Source of the DNA: Tubiluchus corallicola
Taxonomy: Eukaryota; Priapulida; Priapulimorpha; Priapulimorphida; Tubiluchidae
Assembly (NCBI GenBank): GCA_030141605.1
Contig: JAQGDQ010000007.1
Span: 124,001 to 188,000 of the forward strand
Reading direction: 5' to 3'
Length of the DNA stretch: 64,000 bases
The translations under genes were made by a program, and so were the position numbers. Positions 24,701 through 49,343 of this stretch are shown piece by piece. Position 1 is the first letter of the stretch, and each line of letters begins with the position of its first letter. The notes beneath the pieces were generated by a model. It ran no database searches, was not told where the DNA came from, and saw nothing but the letters and a program-made list of their open reading frames with translations.

Positions 24701-26487
24701 TCTTTATTGCCGTTATTTACTGTCTCAACTGTCTTTTCAATAGCTAAAAAGAGTTTATACTAGGTCTTTTCTGCACTGTACCGTGAATGCTGACTAATAG
24801 ATGTTCACCAACTCCGCTGCCATAATAACCCTTAATTTATAATGCAGTTAAGTTAGGTGTTGCTAACCCTGCATAGTAAAGGGATAGGTGCCTGCAAAAA
24901 AACAGTTCTAGTTTGGTTTCATGATTCGTGTCTCTCATTGGAGGATGTAAGGACATTTGTACAACCAAACGTGACCTCAGTGTCTCATATTAGAGGATTA
25001 TTCTTTATTCTGTTCCTGTCCACAAGCCATTCACTAGACAGCCCTTGACCACTTGGCTACTAGATTTAGGCTTGCAGTGTGCTGAACTTTAGTGATGCAA
25101 CTTAATATTGGCACAATATTTGTAGTGGTTCACTCTGTAATAATATATAATAATTCATCATTTATACAGCGCATAACGTCGAGCGATCTCGATGCTCTTT
25201 GCAATTAAAGGGCTACTGTAAGTTACTATATATACATCTACAGTCATTATATAATTACTTTTCTAAAATCATTATAAAATTATCCTGATTTTCTGATTAC
25301 AAATGGTGCTATACAAACTACTTGCTGTATCGACAACAGTAAGATCTTACTTCTAATTTACTTGAGGGAAGTCTTCTTTAGCCTTTTCAGAACATCTTAT
25401 ATGCCATTTTAATAAATTTTTGACTTGTTCACCTAGTCAGTTTATTAAGAAATCATTTTTATTCTTTTTTTTCTTTTCCAGGCTTCGGAATTGCTGTTAT
25501 TTAATAAGAAAATCACTGCAGCACAAGCATACGAACTCGGACTTGTAACTGAAGTCTTTCCACATGATCGCTTTCGTAGTGAAGTTGAATGCCGGCTTCA
25601 ACGCTACAGCCAATTTCCGAAACAGGTTACTTAATCGATGAAAAATTTGGTGCTCCCTACACTGTACCACAATAACTCAGTTTTAAACTAAGCAAAATGT
25701 ATTTATAAGTGAGATCTATTAAAAAGAATAGACAAACTGCTTTTGGTGTGTTAAGCAGAAAAGACAGTGGAATAGAATACTACTTGTGGTGTATTGGAAG
25801 AAGAAATCTGAACAGTGATCAGATTTGCAAAAAAATCATATCACAAATTGTTTGATTGTTTGTCTGAAATTACATCTAACACACTAAATTAAGTTTAATA
25901 TACTGCTTAAAATGAAAAACAGGAACTTGAATGTCATTACTGAATGCCTTTGTTGAACATATTTTATCACAAACTTATGGAACCAGTGTAAGAAGTCAGT
26001 TCCTTCACTGTGCAAATTTTCTGTAAAATGAAAAGATCGGCAATTTTTCATCTCTTGGCTCACACATGAATTTAATATCCAAATAACAAAGCTAATGTAA
26101 AAATAAGTGTACAAAACTTTCATTTGTGTTTTGTCAGTTTATTTTCTTCAAAGGGTGGTTGAATTATGAAACGTCCCAATAAGGGCAGCGGTGTTAACAT
26201 TGACTATTCCTAACTGCCAGTCTCGCAAAACATAATGCAAAATATATTCCTGTGTTGTACGCATACAGTATGTAACACTGATGAAGTTAGTTTTTCATAC
26301 AAAGATAACCGTATTGTGTTTTTTCTTGCAGTCAATGATTTTATCCAAGCGACTGATTCGCGGTTTTGATAAAGAAACACTTCACAAAGTAAACAAGGAA
26401 GAGTGTCAACTGCTAGAGCAGCTATGGCAGTCAGAGGAGTGCATGAATGCAATCGTCGATTTTTTCGCTAGAAAGTCCAAATTGTAG
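18708..26487 (+). CDS. ECI2: Enoyl-CoA delta isomerase 2-like, peroxisomal (no ACBP domain)
   Basis: Coding exons: 18708-18770 (tentative), 19121-19349, 21170-21272, 22562-22682, 24338-24427, 25482-25625, 26332-26487 (TAG); about 301 residues. Crotonase-fold signatures in order: [33 protein letters not shown] and [16 protein letters not shown] (oxyanion hole), then [14 protein letters not shown] with the glutamate expected as catalytic base, LGLVTEVFP, and a C-terminal RKSKL whose SKL is a type 1 peroxisomal signal. ECI2 shifts 3-cis/trans enoyl-CoA double bonds to 2-trans for beta-oxidation of unsaturated fatty acids. Vertebrate ECI2 has an N-terminal ACBP domain; none is visible here. The first exon (MLSCIGKSS...) is uncertain because its donor is GTTATT. 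If it is wrong, translation could start at the ATG at 19130. Family call very secure; N-terminus weak. Confidence 0.92.
19773..20279. mobile_element. pogo/Tc-mariner-like nonautonomous element with TA duplication
   Basis: Ends are CAGTGGCCGCCGCTTATTGT and, reverse-complemented from the right, CAGTGGCCGCCGCTTATTAT, flanked by TA on both sides (19771-19772, 20280-20281). The interior is GC-richer than its surroundings and holds seven forward copies of a motif near TGTCCATATTAAGCGGC (starts near 19816, 19833, 20150, 20170, 20223, 20240, 20255). The left terminus is the same motif inverted. It lies in the ECI2 intron 19350-21169. The open frame across it is spurious. Confidence 0.88.
20587..20796. 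repeat. Imperfect tandem duplication of about 105 bp
   Basis: Two adjacent copies start with TTTCAGGCTACTA and end with a CTGTATTAATA motif, with the shared core AAAAAGGATAATAC(C)AG then TTATTTTATTCC. The second copy carries an extra stretch around 20712-20738. It lies in an ECI2 intron. The copies each include a potential TTTCAG acceptor, but no open exon follows. Confidence 0.75.
25150..25215. repeat. Possible SINE/LINE-tail fragment (TTTATACAGCGC type)
   Basis: The sequence CATCATTTATACAGCGCATA, followed by CTCGATGCTCTTTGCAATTA, resembles a short element common in many animal genomes (TTTATATAGCGC ... GCGCTTTACAAT). The match is from memory and short. It lies in an ECI2 intron. Confidence 0.35.
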
Positions 26488-27387
26488 CTTCCTTGCAGTC
26501 AAATTATAAAACTCAAACCTTTCAAGTACGGGACCATTTGTGAGTGGAAATTCATTTACATGCATGCTTACAGACATGCATGCATTGTACTAACTTTTCA
26601 TTTATGTTGTGGCTGATCTGAAAGGGAATCATTTAGCAAGATATAATTGCTACTTGCGCAAGCCAATTGTTTATTGACTTCTTTATTGACAAAAACTTGT
26701 ATATAATGAACGTTAATTATTAAGATTTTGTATAAGAGTAAATTTGGTAAAACAAAACATAAGCCTTTGCTTAAACATTAAACTCTGTCGATTTCTTTCC
26801 TTTAGAGTTGCCAATCACTATATGTCCTAAAAAATATTGTATGGTTAGGATAACCAACCATAGTCTTTTTCTGCTGAGTGTAAGAATTTTATTGACTAGA
26901 GTATTAAAAAATTATTTTTCAAAAATAGCAAAAGAAACTATAACATGACCAGCTTTGGTCAATGTAAAACAAGACAAGGTGACAGCTCTTCAACTTCAAC
27001 TAATTCTATTGAAACACATTTTATTTTGGTAAGTGGTTTAAACGACACAAATGCTGAATTTGTAACTAAGTTCTATTAAATACAGGGATAGTTTTGGTTA
27101 CACCTAAGATCTATGCTGTTTCTTATTTAACAGTGAAGTTTGCATGTTCTGTAATGCTGAGTATACTGTGTTCACTATGCATAAAAAACTACCTACCAAT
27201 CCATTTGTTTTAATGTTACTTTAACCAAACATGTGCAGTTAGTCATAAGTGAATAACAATATGTATGATATTTGTTTCTGTCCTTATTCGATCACCCAGC
27301 CACTGAGCAACTGAAACCTTTTTTTATACTAACATAATAATTAGCAAATATCGCTAGATTAGTATTTACATATTTGCAACTACTAGT
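26488..27387. other. ECI2 3' flank
   Basis: AT-rich non-coding sequence after the ECI2 stop. No strong AATAAA is seen close by; an ATTAAA variant lies near 26777. No other feature seen. Confidence 0.5.
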
Positions 27388-27870
27388 CCTTGGGTTCCCA
27401 ACCTTGGGGTCGCGACCCCAGGTCGGTATCGAAGCACTTTTCGTGGGGTCGTGGCCTAGTCCAAAAACTGTTTTTAAAAAATGCTATTTTCGTGAAAAGT
27501 ATTTAAGTTGGTCTTGTTTCCTCAGTCTCTCATTACTTGGTTTTTCCCGCTCTTGGAAAATGAAAATGCACGCTGTAAACTTGTGTATCGTGTACACTGC
27601 TCAGAAGAGTGTCGCTATTCATTTTACGTCAGATCTCCTTGGTTACCTATTACATTGCAATACTGGTAGCTGAGAAACAGGCGCAACCATCACATTAATG
27701 AATTAATGAAACAATTGTTCAATAATTTGATGAATAGTAAGTGAATGTTAATAAATACAAACAATAATCATGATTAATAGTATAACATGTGATTATGTTC
27801 TTCGTGGGGTCACGATATGATGCAGGGTTTTGGAAAGGGGTCACCGTCAATATAAGTTTGGGAACCACTG
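27388..27870. mobile_element. hAT-type MITE
   Basis: The left end CCTTGGGTTCCCAACCTTGG and the reverse complement of the right end CAGTGGTTCCCAAACTT match the common hAT nonautonomous terminus. Near each end is GGGGTCGCGACCCC-like or GGGGTCACGA sequence. The flanking octamers CTACTAGT (27380-27387) and TAACTAGT (27871-27878) agree at six of eight positions, consistent with an aged 8-bp hAT target duplication. A related partial copy lies at 48230-48391. The open frame inside it is not a gene. Confidence 0.85.
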
Positions 27871-30159
27871 TAACTAGTCCAAATTTATTTGTTTTTCTGT
27901 TATTATTCAAATAGCAGCATAATTCAGGAATATTTTATCTGTGATATTTTAATTTACTCAAATTTTATCTACTAAATGAAAAAATCTAGTCCTTTAGGCA
28001 CAAGATTTCCTGTTAATTGTGTAACACACTGTCTTTTTTGAACTCTTCTCTTGGTTTAAAATGATATGGTATTATGCCTTTCTATAATGGGAAATCAAAA
28101 ATGACAATTTTGATGCTCTTAAACCATAAATTGATTTCATTTTTACCACTGTACTGAGTACTACATTAGAAGAGCACTTGTGCATTTCTGCAATGTTAAT
28201 CATAAAATACTTTGGGAACTAAGCCATACCAATATCAGGCTACATTTTGACAGTACTATTTTCAGTTTGCAGACTAATAGAAATGAAAACTGAATGACGA
28301 TGTTCAATAAATCTTTTTCAGTAAAAATGGCTTAGAAAAGGCCTTAATGGAAATGACATCTAAATTACACAATACAAAAAATTCAATGGTTTTCTGGCTT
28401 TCCTTGTTACTGAGTGTCAGAAGAATACTCGTCACAATTGCTGGAGCTCAGCAATATAGCAAACATGCTTGTTTTTACAAAGTGTTGAAATGTAACTTTT
28501 ACCAATACAACTGTGACATGCAACATTTCTGAATGGACATTCTCTATGCTTGTGGTGCCTTCTGCAGTAAGACAACTGCACAATGGAAACACCGATTTTT
28601 TGCGTTTTTTATCCTATCGTTAGTCAGCGAAGTGACATGCGGGCGCTGCTGTATGAAATGCTGTCTATGGATTTTCACATAACATGCTGATTCTGCAGTT
28701 TGCTTGGTCTGTGGCTGCTCCTCATGATATTAAAGTTGGCTGTGGCTGCACATTATTCAAAGTTTCGTGTATGTATAGTTGCATTTTATACTGCTAATTG
28801 ACTGGTACACAATAGTGTGTTTAAGAATGTCTTCCAAACAGGTAAAGCTTGATATCTTTATGACGTGTAGAGAGCCACAAAATAACAGGTTTCAATGTTA
28901 ACTCTTTAATGAAAAAATTGTATGTTAATGCTTCTTTTTTGTAGATATCTAATACTTCAGGAGAATCCCAGGTTGCAGGCATCTATTAAATGCACTATAC
29001 TTATATCTCACCACTATCGGCTGTTGCCCATCATGGAACAAGAAAATTCTAGAAAAAAATGAGACAAGAAAAACACCATTTGGGGGAAAATCAATCTTTG
29101 TGCAAACAAGTACCTCGCTTCACACAAAAACTATGGCTGCAACCTTTGACCTATTTTTCAATCACAACCCTATCCATCCTCCTTTCCGTGATTAACAGCA
29201 AAGAATTTTTTGTTACAGTCTTAGTTAAACTAGGACTTGCAAATACATTTGTAGCTTTCAGTGCTCAATCTTTTAGTTGGAACAGCAACCGGACTTGGCA
29301 ATTATTACAAGTCCTTTGTGACACCAAATGCTATTTTGTGATCTTGTACCTTTAAAGTACTATTTCTCAGTCCATGATCAACTTTCTCTATTGCAAAGTC
29401 GTGCCATTCTGGGCATACCGTTTTCAAAAACTTCGCCTGTCAAAAAACAGTCCATTTTATCCGTGAACTTGGCTTTCCAGTTGCTACAGAATAGCTAAGC
29501 ACCTGCACTTCCAGCCCAAGACATATTTTATACAAGAATTGTTGCCAAAGTGTTGATCAATAACCCTTGGTGCTAGTTTTGATTGCTCTTTGTCAGAACT
29601 GTGAGATCTCTCTTTGTCAGTTGGACAGGGTGTGATAATATGTTTACAAAGCTCTTTCTTGAATATTATATCAAACTTTGGGAATTTATTCCTTACACTC
29701 TTGATGAGTGTATAAGGAGAGAGATGGGGGATTAACTCAGTTAGTTTATTTACCTTTATATAATTTATTTACTGAAAGTTTATGCTACCTGCAGTATAAA
29801 ACAGAGATGTGAGATGTGACAACAAACGAAATACGAAAATGTACTGCTGCATACATAAAATGTTTAATCAACTAGAAATTCTTTTTTCTTTGTGTTAGAA
29901 GTAGGCTGCTCATTCCTGCTACTTCCATTAGAAGTAGGCTGAATCATAAGGTATAATGCGGGTGCAGATGAATTTGGTTTGAAACTACATTTAAGTTAAA
30001 ACTAGCACACAAAAGTACAATGATGTGCACACTCTGCTGTTTTTCTAACAGTGCTTAGACTGTATGCCATATTACTACAAATCAGAGTGTCGTGAGATTC
30101 TTCAAGCTACTTCAACTACTAGTACAACTACTTCAAGCTATATTTCATTTAAAAGTATG
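27871..30159. other. Repeat-rich intergenic spacer
   Basis: No convincing exon on either strand. Short local duplications are present, for example TAGAAGTAGGCTG twice near 29900-29940. Minus-strand reading of 29000-29700 gives only frame-broken fragments that I cannot assign. Confidence 0.45.
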
Positions 30160-30535
30160 AATCATCCTTTAGCCTGTGTATGGCATGGGTATGGAGGTCA
30201 ATCTGCTACTGAAGGAATTTGTATGGATTTCTAAACAACTTTATCATACAGGTCAGTAAGCACAGTGAGAGGTGTCACTTATAAATCCTCATCAGACCAG
30301 TTCTATAAGTAGGTTGTTGCACTGAAGTTGACTATTTGAACTGCAAGGCACCTCCCTTCACCTTGCAAGACAAAGAAATGTCCAACCTTGATAAGTTCTC
30401 GAGTATGGGGATTTTCATCTGCAATCACTGCTAACAAAATAGTTTCTGGATGAATGGAAAATACATTGTGCTGCATTACAGGATCAATTACAGCCCTCCT
30501 TGGAATCAAGGTATATGCCACAAAGTATTAGTGAG
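30160..30535 (-). pseudogene. Relic of a widespread uncharacterised (probably transposon-associated) family
   Basis: The minus-strand frame reads PRRAVIDPVMQHNVFSIHPE, then an ILLAVIADENPHTREL block, VQIVNFSATTY and, after frame breaks and stops, PYPCHTQA. From memory, the order AVIDPVIQRN, ENILLAML.DE..HIRKLA, LNF.A.DY and PCHTQAVER is typical of multicopy uncharacterised proteins predicted in cnidarians, insects and other invertebrates. The segment corresponding to LALRRILKAR is degraded and several stops interrupt it, so the copy is dead. Its function is unknown in the family as far as I can recall. Confidence 0.6.
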
Positions 30536-30589
30536 AAGAAACCAGTGACACGCAGAGTTTTGGTAATGCCAACTCCTTGATTTTATTCC

Positions 30590-31250
30590 CTTAAGACTCA
30601 TATAGGGGGCATATAGGGTATTCCCTCATGTAAGCTCCATGAAAAAGGCTTTTCTCATGGTCAGGTATTCGTGGATTCAACTTTCTCCAAGTGGAGAAAC
30701 TTTGCTTGCTAAAGTTTAACATTGACGACCACTGCTCTTTTGAAAACAAAAAAGTCAGTAGTTAGCTTCCCGATAGAAGGTGACAACCATTTTCTCTCCA
30801 CAATTTCTCTGTTTGTGGAAACTTTCTCAAACCACTGTTTGGAAAATCATCTCCCATCCTCGGCAAATGGACCGCTTCCACTTTGATATCTTTCCATGCC
30901 ATGTTGCACTATTGTCATCTTCAAGTTATCAGGAACCTGTTTCTTCAAATAGCCAAAATCGTTTCTTTGCAAAAATGTGTGCTAAAATCTCCCTTATCTT
31001 CTTTACATGAATCAAAGTCCTGACATCGAGACTGAGGAGACACAGTATTATTATGTTCTGATTGAGCTGATTCCATATCAGAAGAATCCTCCGCTGCAGC
31101 TGCACCTACATCATCTTTCACTTCTTCATTCTATCCAGGTATCTAATGCCTCTCCTTGACGTGACTCTTCTTCATCTCTGGCCCTCTTTTTCTCTCTGTT
31201 CTGTGCTCCAGTCGGTTGCACTTTCTTCACCTGTGACACCTTACAAATTT
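30590..31250 (-). pseudogene. hAT-family (TTF zinc-finger/ZMYM1-like) transposase relic
   Basis: Minus-strand reading across frameshifts shows VPDNLKMTIVQHGMERYQS, a GPFAEDGR and FSKQWFEKVSTNREIVERKW block, and then FSTWRKLNPRIPDHEKSLFH. These follow the order of the N-terminal TTF-type zinc-finger region of ZMYM1/DUF4371 hAT transposases (W-x-x-LNPRIPEHE-x-S-x-x-H). Stops and frame changes are frequent and the catalytic part was not found. It is a dead transposon copy, not a host gene. Confidence 0.6.
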
Positions 31251-31972
31251 CAAATAGAAACAAATTGATGAATATAATAAAAGAACTTGATTCGACTATT
31301 TAGGTTTAAAAATTACCTATTATGTTAACCAAAGGAGAAGGCAAAGGGAGATGTGCATGTACGAGTTGGCAAACATGATTTAAAAAATTATTTGTAAATA
31401 TACTGATGACAACAAACAGTTCGAAATGTAAAGTGAGTATTGCACAGCTACTTTATATTACAAGTTAATCGGCATTATGAACAGTGTTTACATGTACAGA
31501 TTTTCTACTCTTGTCCCTCCTATCAAAACTGGGATCCACATTCACACCAGCTTGTGTATCTGTAGGGCACTTATACAAAGAAATTAAAAGAGACAATTTC
31601 AAATTTCAGAAAGTAAACTTTTATTTCACTCTTTGATTGGATGCATTCCCGATAAGTATGTGCGGGGCCTTGTGCCTTCCTTTCTGCATGCTACTGGAAG
31701 AAATTGAGGTCGACTCGTCATCAAAAGGCAAACGTGAAATTACTTTTTGTTTTTTTGTTTGTCAAATGGTTTATCTTACCAGATTAGGTACTCTAGCAAT
31801 GACCAGATTAACTGCTCAACATAATCTTCAACAATAAAAGGGTCTAAGGGAAAACATTCTGTCTTCATCACTCCCACTTAATGTTTCTTATTACATATGA
31901 CACGAAGGGATACATTTCCTCCTGGCTTCCTTGATCTGCCTAAAATGAGAAAAAACAACAGGGTGTAACCCT

Positions 31973-32052
31973 GACCACGTGAAAGCATTTTCTGAGTAGT
32001 TCTTATTTGCCTTATTAATTCCAGCCATTTATTTTGTTGAGAAAGGTGAGTA
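31973..32052 (+). repeat. Dispersed repeat copy 1
   Basis: Begins GACCACGTGAAAGCATTTTC and runs through TTCTTATTTGCCTTATTAAT to GTTGAGAAAGG. Matches 33494-33575 in the same orientation with about ten differences. Confidence 0.9.
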
Positions 32053-33493
32053 TCTTACCTCAAACTTGATTGCAGTACTGATTTGCTATTTGGAAATGTA
32101 TTAACATCTGTAGCTTTTTTCAGTTCGTTTCATTTTTTTCTTAATTGATGACTGGTTGTTTGTGATATTAGTCAATGATTTACACTACATTTAAATTTAA
32201 CTTGCACTTTTATTATCATTTAATTGTACTTAATCTCAGTTTAATGTATAGTAATCTGCACCATTTTTATAGTTTTTGTGTATTTTGTTCTTTGTGATTT
32301 TGCTTTTGATAACACTTGGGCCATAATGGAAATAACATGTATGCATCATGTCTTTTTATGTATCCAAGGAAAAGTAAATTTCTAAAAAATAAAAGTAAAA
32401 GGAAAAGTAATTCTGTTCTGTTCTATAAAAAATTATAATAATTAGTAACTTAGTGGCTAGAAAATTACTTTATTCCATTTATCTATATAATTATGATTAC
32501 TCTATGTATAAAGTTGCATATAATATTATGTATATAATTAATGTATAAAGTTGTTGTAAAAGTGAAAATGGTTTTTGAATGTTTTAGTTGCGCATCAGCA
32601 CGTTTTATTAGTGAAGTTTATTTTGGAATGGGAATTCCACCTGCTTTAATAAAATGTTTTTTGTGCCGTCCGTCGTTTTTTTTGTACACCATGCAGCCGG
32701 TAACTGTATGCATACGTATAAAAATTAACACTCTTCACTGCTTTAGCATTAATATTGCTGTTTTGTCGTTATTATAGTAATATTATATTACTAAAAGTAT
32801 GTGCCATCAAACTGCTAGCCCTTTTTTTCATTTTAATAGTATGATTTCTGTGTTTTGTGCCAAAAGTGCATATTATATTATATAATAAAAAAATATTTTG
32901 ATTTTTTTATCGATTTGCTTGCAGCTTTGATATTTAATACTTTGTTTGAATTCACTTGAAAATATTCCATTAATTATTAAACAATGAGTGAAAGAAGCTC
33001 ACATGTTAGAACATAATAATCCACAAGCATACTTTTCAGTGACCTTGACAGGTGAGCAGTTAGTTTATGGCATCACAGGACTGAAAGAGGTTACAATTCA
33101 AAGAATTCAAACTCGGGCTACTTATAAAGTGAATTAAACCAGATGAGGGAGCACTGATTTCATCCTGAAGTCCCTTTTGCAACCAAGAGTGGATGGTACA
33201 AGGTCAAAAAGTCATGACTACATAGTTTTTATGGAGTTAGCCAATCAAGTTTGAGTAAATTATGATAACAGACAGACTGCAGATAGGTCTTATAGTTGGT
33301 AGGGTAACCTTAAGTCGGTGGTTCAAACACAAGTTCAGTTGAACTCAAAAACTATAAGCAGCTGGGCAACTAAACTAAAATGAGGTACAAATTTTAATAG
33401 GGCGGTTTGTGACAAAAAGGTTAAAGGTCACTTGTAACTTTTAGGCCTAGTATAATAACAACTAGCACTTAACCCAATTAGTAAATGGGTGGC

Positions 33494-33575
33494 GACCACG
33501 TGAAAACATTTTCTAAGTAGTTCTTATTTGCCGTATTAATTCTAGCCACTTAATTCGTTGAGAAAGGGTGTGTAT
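33494..33575 (+). repeat. Dispersed repeat copy 2
   Basis: Begins GACCACGTGAAAACATTTTC and runs through TTCTTATTTGCCGTATTAAT to GTTGAGAAAGG. Direct copy of 31973-32052 at 1.52 kb distance. Confidence 0.9.
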
Positions 33576-34288
33576 ATGTCAAAATGTTGCTAGAATAAAA
33601 ATTCCTCTGTATAATCAACTTTTTGTTTACCAAGTTGTTCCCAAAATTTGAAGATATTCTTCAGTTTTTCTTTCACAACTAAAGATTGCTTAAAAGCTAG
33701 CAGCTTTGACTAATCATAAAAAATCCTGGCTTTTTGACCTGAAAAAGATTTGCAGTCAAAGAAATCTTATTTTCACATGCTGCTATTCCATTACAGAACT
33801 AAACCTGAAGCCTGCAAAAACAAATTAACAAATTTTAACATTTATTTTTGTAGATAAGGCACAGTAATTCCACTCAAATATTGAGCTTGTAACACAATGT
33901 GATGATTTAAAAGCTGCAGCATAAAACTATAATCAGTGAGCTAAAAATACGATAAGTGGGTTCAAAAATTCTCTAAGCCATACTTTTTGCTAAAATTTGC
34001 AGTTATGCTAAAATAAACAATTCTGTATGCCTAACCTGTTAGAGCAATTAAATGCACAACCAAGTAATACTGTATGCAGCCAAAAATATCATAATTATAA
34101 ACTGATAAATTTCTAAAATAATGTATCACATGATTTTTGCAAATAGCATCTGCACAAATACTTTGGAATGCAAGAAGGCCACAAAATCTATTAAATAGAT
34201 TTTTGGTAATATAAAAAAATCGCAAAATAAACATTTCATAGAACACTTCATGCTGTATAATACTGTGTGCGTTACCATGGCAACCGCA

Positions 34289-46760
<12,472 letters not shown>

Positions 46761-48019
46761 TTTCTATTAAGCTGTTATCACAGGGTCTCTCAATGCAGCT
46801 GTTCTACAACATTCAGAAGTGAAAGACAGGTAAACCTATAAAACAACAATTTCATGAAAAAGAGTAATGACTCTAACATTAACTAAAACCATTCTTTATG
46901 CAAACTCAACAGAGAACACTTAGTGTTCCCAGACCTGCCAAATCCCACTGTGCATGAGACTCATGCATATGACTACATCAAGCTCTTACACTCGCAAATC
47001 TATACATCTGTAAATCTCATGTATTATCAGGATCCAGTAAAAGTAGATTTGGTGCACCACTGTCAGAGAGACAAGATTATTTTTGTTCTCTACTTTATTA
47101 AGATCAAATAACAGACAAAAAACTAGTAATTTTTATGTAGAGGCCTATTGTATGCCATCTATCAAGTGAAAAAAATTGCCATGGCATAAATTGCACTAAA
47201 TCCTATAAAAGATTTAGGCAATGGACGTAGCACATAGACACAGACAGATATTTTTATTTCTCCTCAAAAATCGTATGAATATTACAAACATAACTTATCC
47301 GAAAAACCTGTCCAAAGAAATAAGGACCCAGACAGTAACTATCTGTAAGCAGTCCTCTCTCAAATGCCTTTTGAAATTGTTGACTGTTGAAGCACTAATG
47401 GATGACAATGGAAGACAATTTTGTGGCTGAACTACACAATGCCCAAAGAAGTATAATCTGATGATGGCTCTTGCACTTTACTGTTTTGCCTGTAAATTGA
47501 CTTGTCTGATTTGTAAGATCATACATGCTGTTTTCTACTTTACTTCAAATCCCTGTTTTGTCACTTATTACTATTTCATCAAAAAGAAATTTCTTTTATT
47601 AGTTATTATATCAGTTTATTTTCCCATTGCATCATTTCTTCAGTTGCAGATCTTATAATGTTTCTACAATTCAACATCACTATTATTTTAACCCTCTTTT
47701 TGCTTGAATTATTTGTCTTGCCAGTAAATTGTCTGTTTAATTGCAAGGTATTGTATCTGTTGCTTATTTTTGCTTTTCATTTTGCTACACATAAATTATT
47801 TTTGCTTTATTTATTAATTACCATAATGATTACTCAGTGGTTTTCAATTTTGAGTTTACTTATTTAGCTTAACAGCATTTGATTTTGTTCTTAAAATTTG
47901 TTTGTTTATATGGTAAAGTGTTCTGTGCATTAATGTGCTTTCCCTTCTGACATAAAGTGTTTCTCCAAATATTTATTATTGTAGAGTGCATTAAACCAAG
48001 ACAAACTATTTTTAGAAAC
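46761..48019. other. RMDN1 upstream region and AT-rich spacer
   Basis: No recognisable gene. The open frames at 47221-47870 are AT-rich and Leu/Ile/Phe-rich, with no family resemblance and no splice-flanked structure. They may be LINE 5' remnants adjoining the element that is recognisable from about 48020. Confidence 0.4.
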
Positions 48020-48229
48020 AATGATATCTAGTTTCATTTTCCCTGTTATTATCCCCACTCGTATTATAAGTGAGACAGCATCTTTAATAGACAACATATT
48101 TACAAATATTCTACATGTTATATATACCTCAATTTTTTTTCTTAACTGACATCTCAGATCATTTACCCAATTATATGTTAATCGACCTCACTTTATATTT
48201 ACCTGAAAATGATTACATCAAAAAGCTTA

Positions 48230-48391
48230 TCCAGAACAAAATGATGTATTGAGAGACTAAGGAAACAAGACCCACTTACGTGCTTTTCATGAAAATAGCA
48301 TTTTTTAAAAATAGATTTTTAAAGCCCGCGACACCATGAAAAGTGCTTCTCGACCCAATTGGGGTCGTGACCCCAAGGTTGGGAACCCATG
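48230..48391 (-). mobile_element. Partial hAT-type MITE, same family as 27388-27870
   Basis: Reverse complement starts GGGTTCCCAACCTTGGGGTC and follows the 27.4-kb copy for about 140 bp (GAAGCACTTTTC, TTTTTAAAAAATGCTATTTT, TCTTGTTTCC(T/C)(T/C)AGTCTCTCA). Only the end that is on the left in the other copy is present. It interrupts the LINE coding sequence. Confidence 0.85.
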
Positions 48392-49343
48392 ATATAATCA
48401 ACACAGCTTTAACTACTGGTCAAGTTCCAGCTAAACTAAAACAATCAATAATAATACCTTTGTCTAAAACTGGGATCTCCAAAGTATAAACAATTACAGA
48501 TCTATTTCATTGCTACCCTTTTGTTAAAATTTTCGAAAAATGTGTTTATGATCAGTTAGTTAGCACCACAAAAATGGCTCTAATACACCTGTTAGTAAAC
48601 ATAGTCGACTGTACAGAAAATAATAAATTTGCGGTCAGTGGCTTTTGTGACTTTTGTTAGTTATTTAACAAACAGAATACAGTCTGTAAAATACAAAAAT
48701 TGTATATCTGACACAGCTATGGTGACCTGTGGTGTACCGCAAGGTTCCATATTAGGATCACTTCTGTTCCTCATTTATATAAATGACATAAAATACTGTG
48801 TGAAAAATTCGAAAAATTTTGCTGATGAGACAAGCTTGCTTATTAAATACTGCAATATTAACTCTATTGAAATCTTATTATGCTTTAAAACTAGCAAGTT
48901 ATCTTTAAATGCAAAGAAAACACAATATATGCTATTTAGATCAAGAAAGAGGGTAATACCATTAATGAAGCTTAATATCAAAAAAGAAATCACAGAGCAA
49001 GTGAAAGAAATGAAATTTCAGGTCTAATTTTACAAGAAAATTTGGACTGGCAGCCCCACATAAATTATATTCAATTAAAAATTGCAAAAAAAACATAGGC
49101 ACCGTCAGTCACATTAAACACTGTTTATCAAAAACACACTTACTTTCTTTTATTATTATCAGGCTAAACTCATTATAATAGCCATGTGTTGCCTTATTTA
49201 ACCTATTGTATTACCTTATGGGGTTTGACTTATTTTACAAAAATATTCCCCTTAAATGCAAGAGCCGAAATACCACTTACACATTATTGTGAATGCGGTA
49301 TACTGTTAGTAAGCAACTTAAATAAACTAGCTTTAGCTATCTA

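Larger units (their letters stand above)
31251..34288. other. Intergenic spacer with a dispersed direct repeat
   Basis: Mostly AT-rich. It holds two direct copies of an 81-bp sequence (listed separately) and a possible minus-strand poly(A) signal for RMDN1, plus-strand TTTATT at 33841-33846, about 445 bp past the stop. No coding exon seen. Confidence 0.5.

Noticed and set aside
47461-47867. Hydrophobic open frames that look like membrane proteins
   Set aside because: Composition is explained by T-rich DNA; no Kozak, splice or family support.
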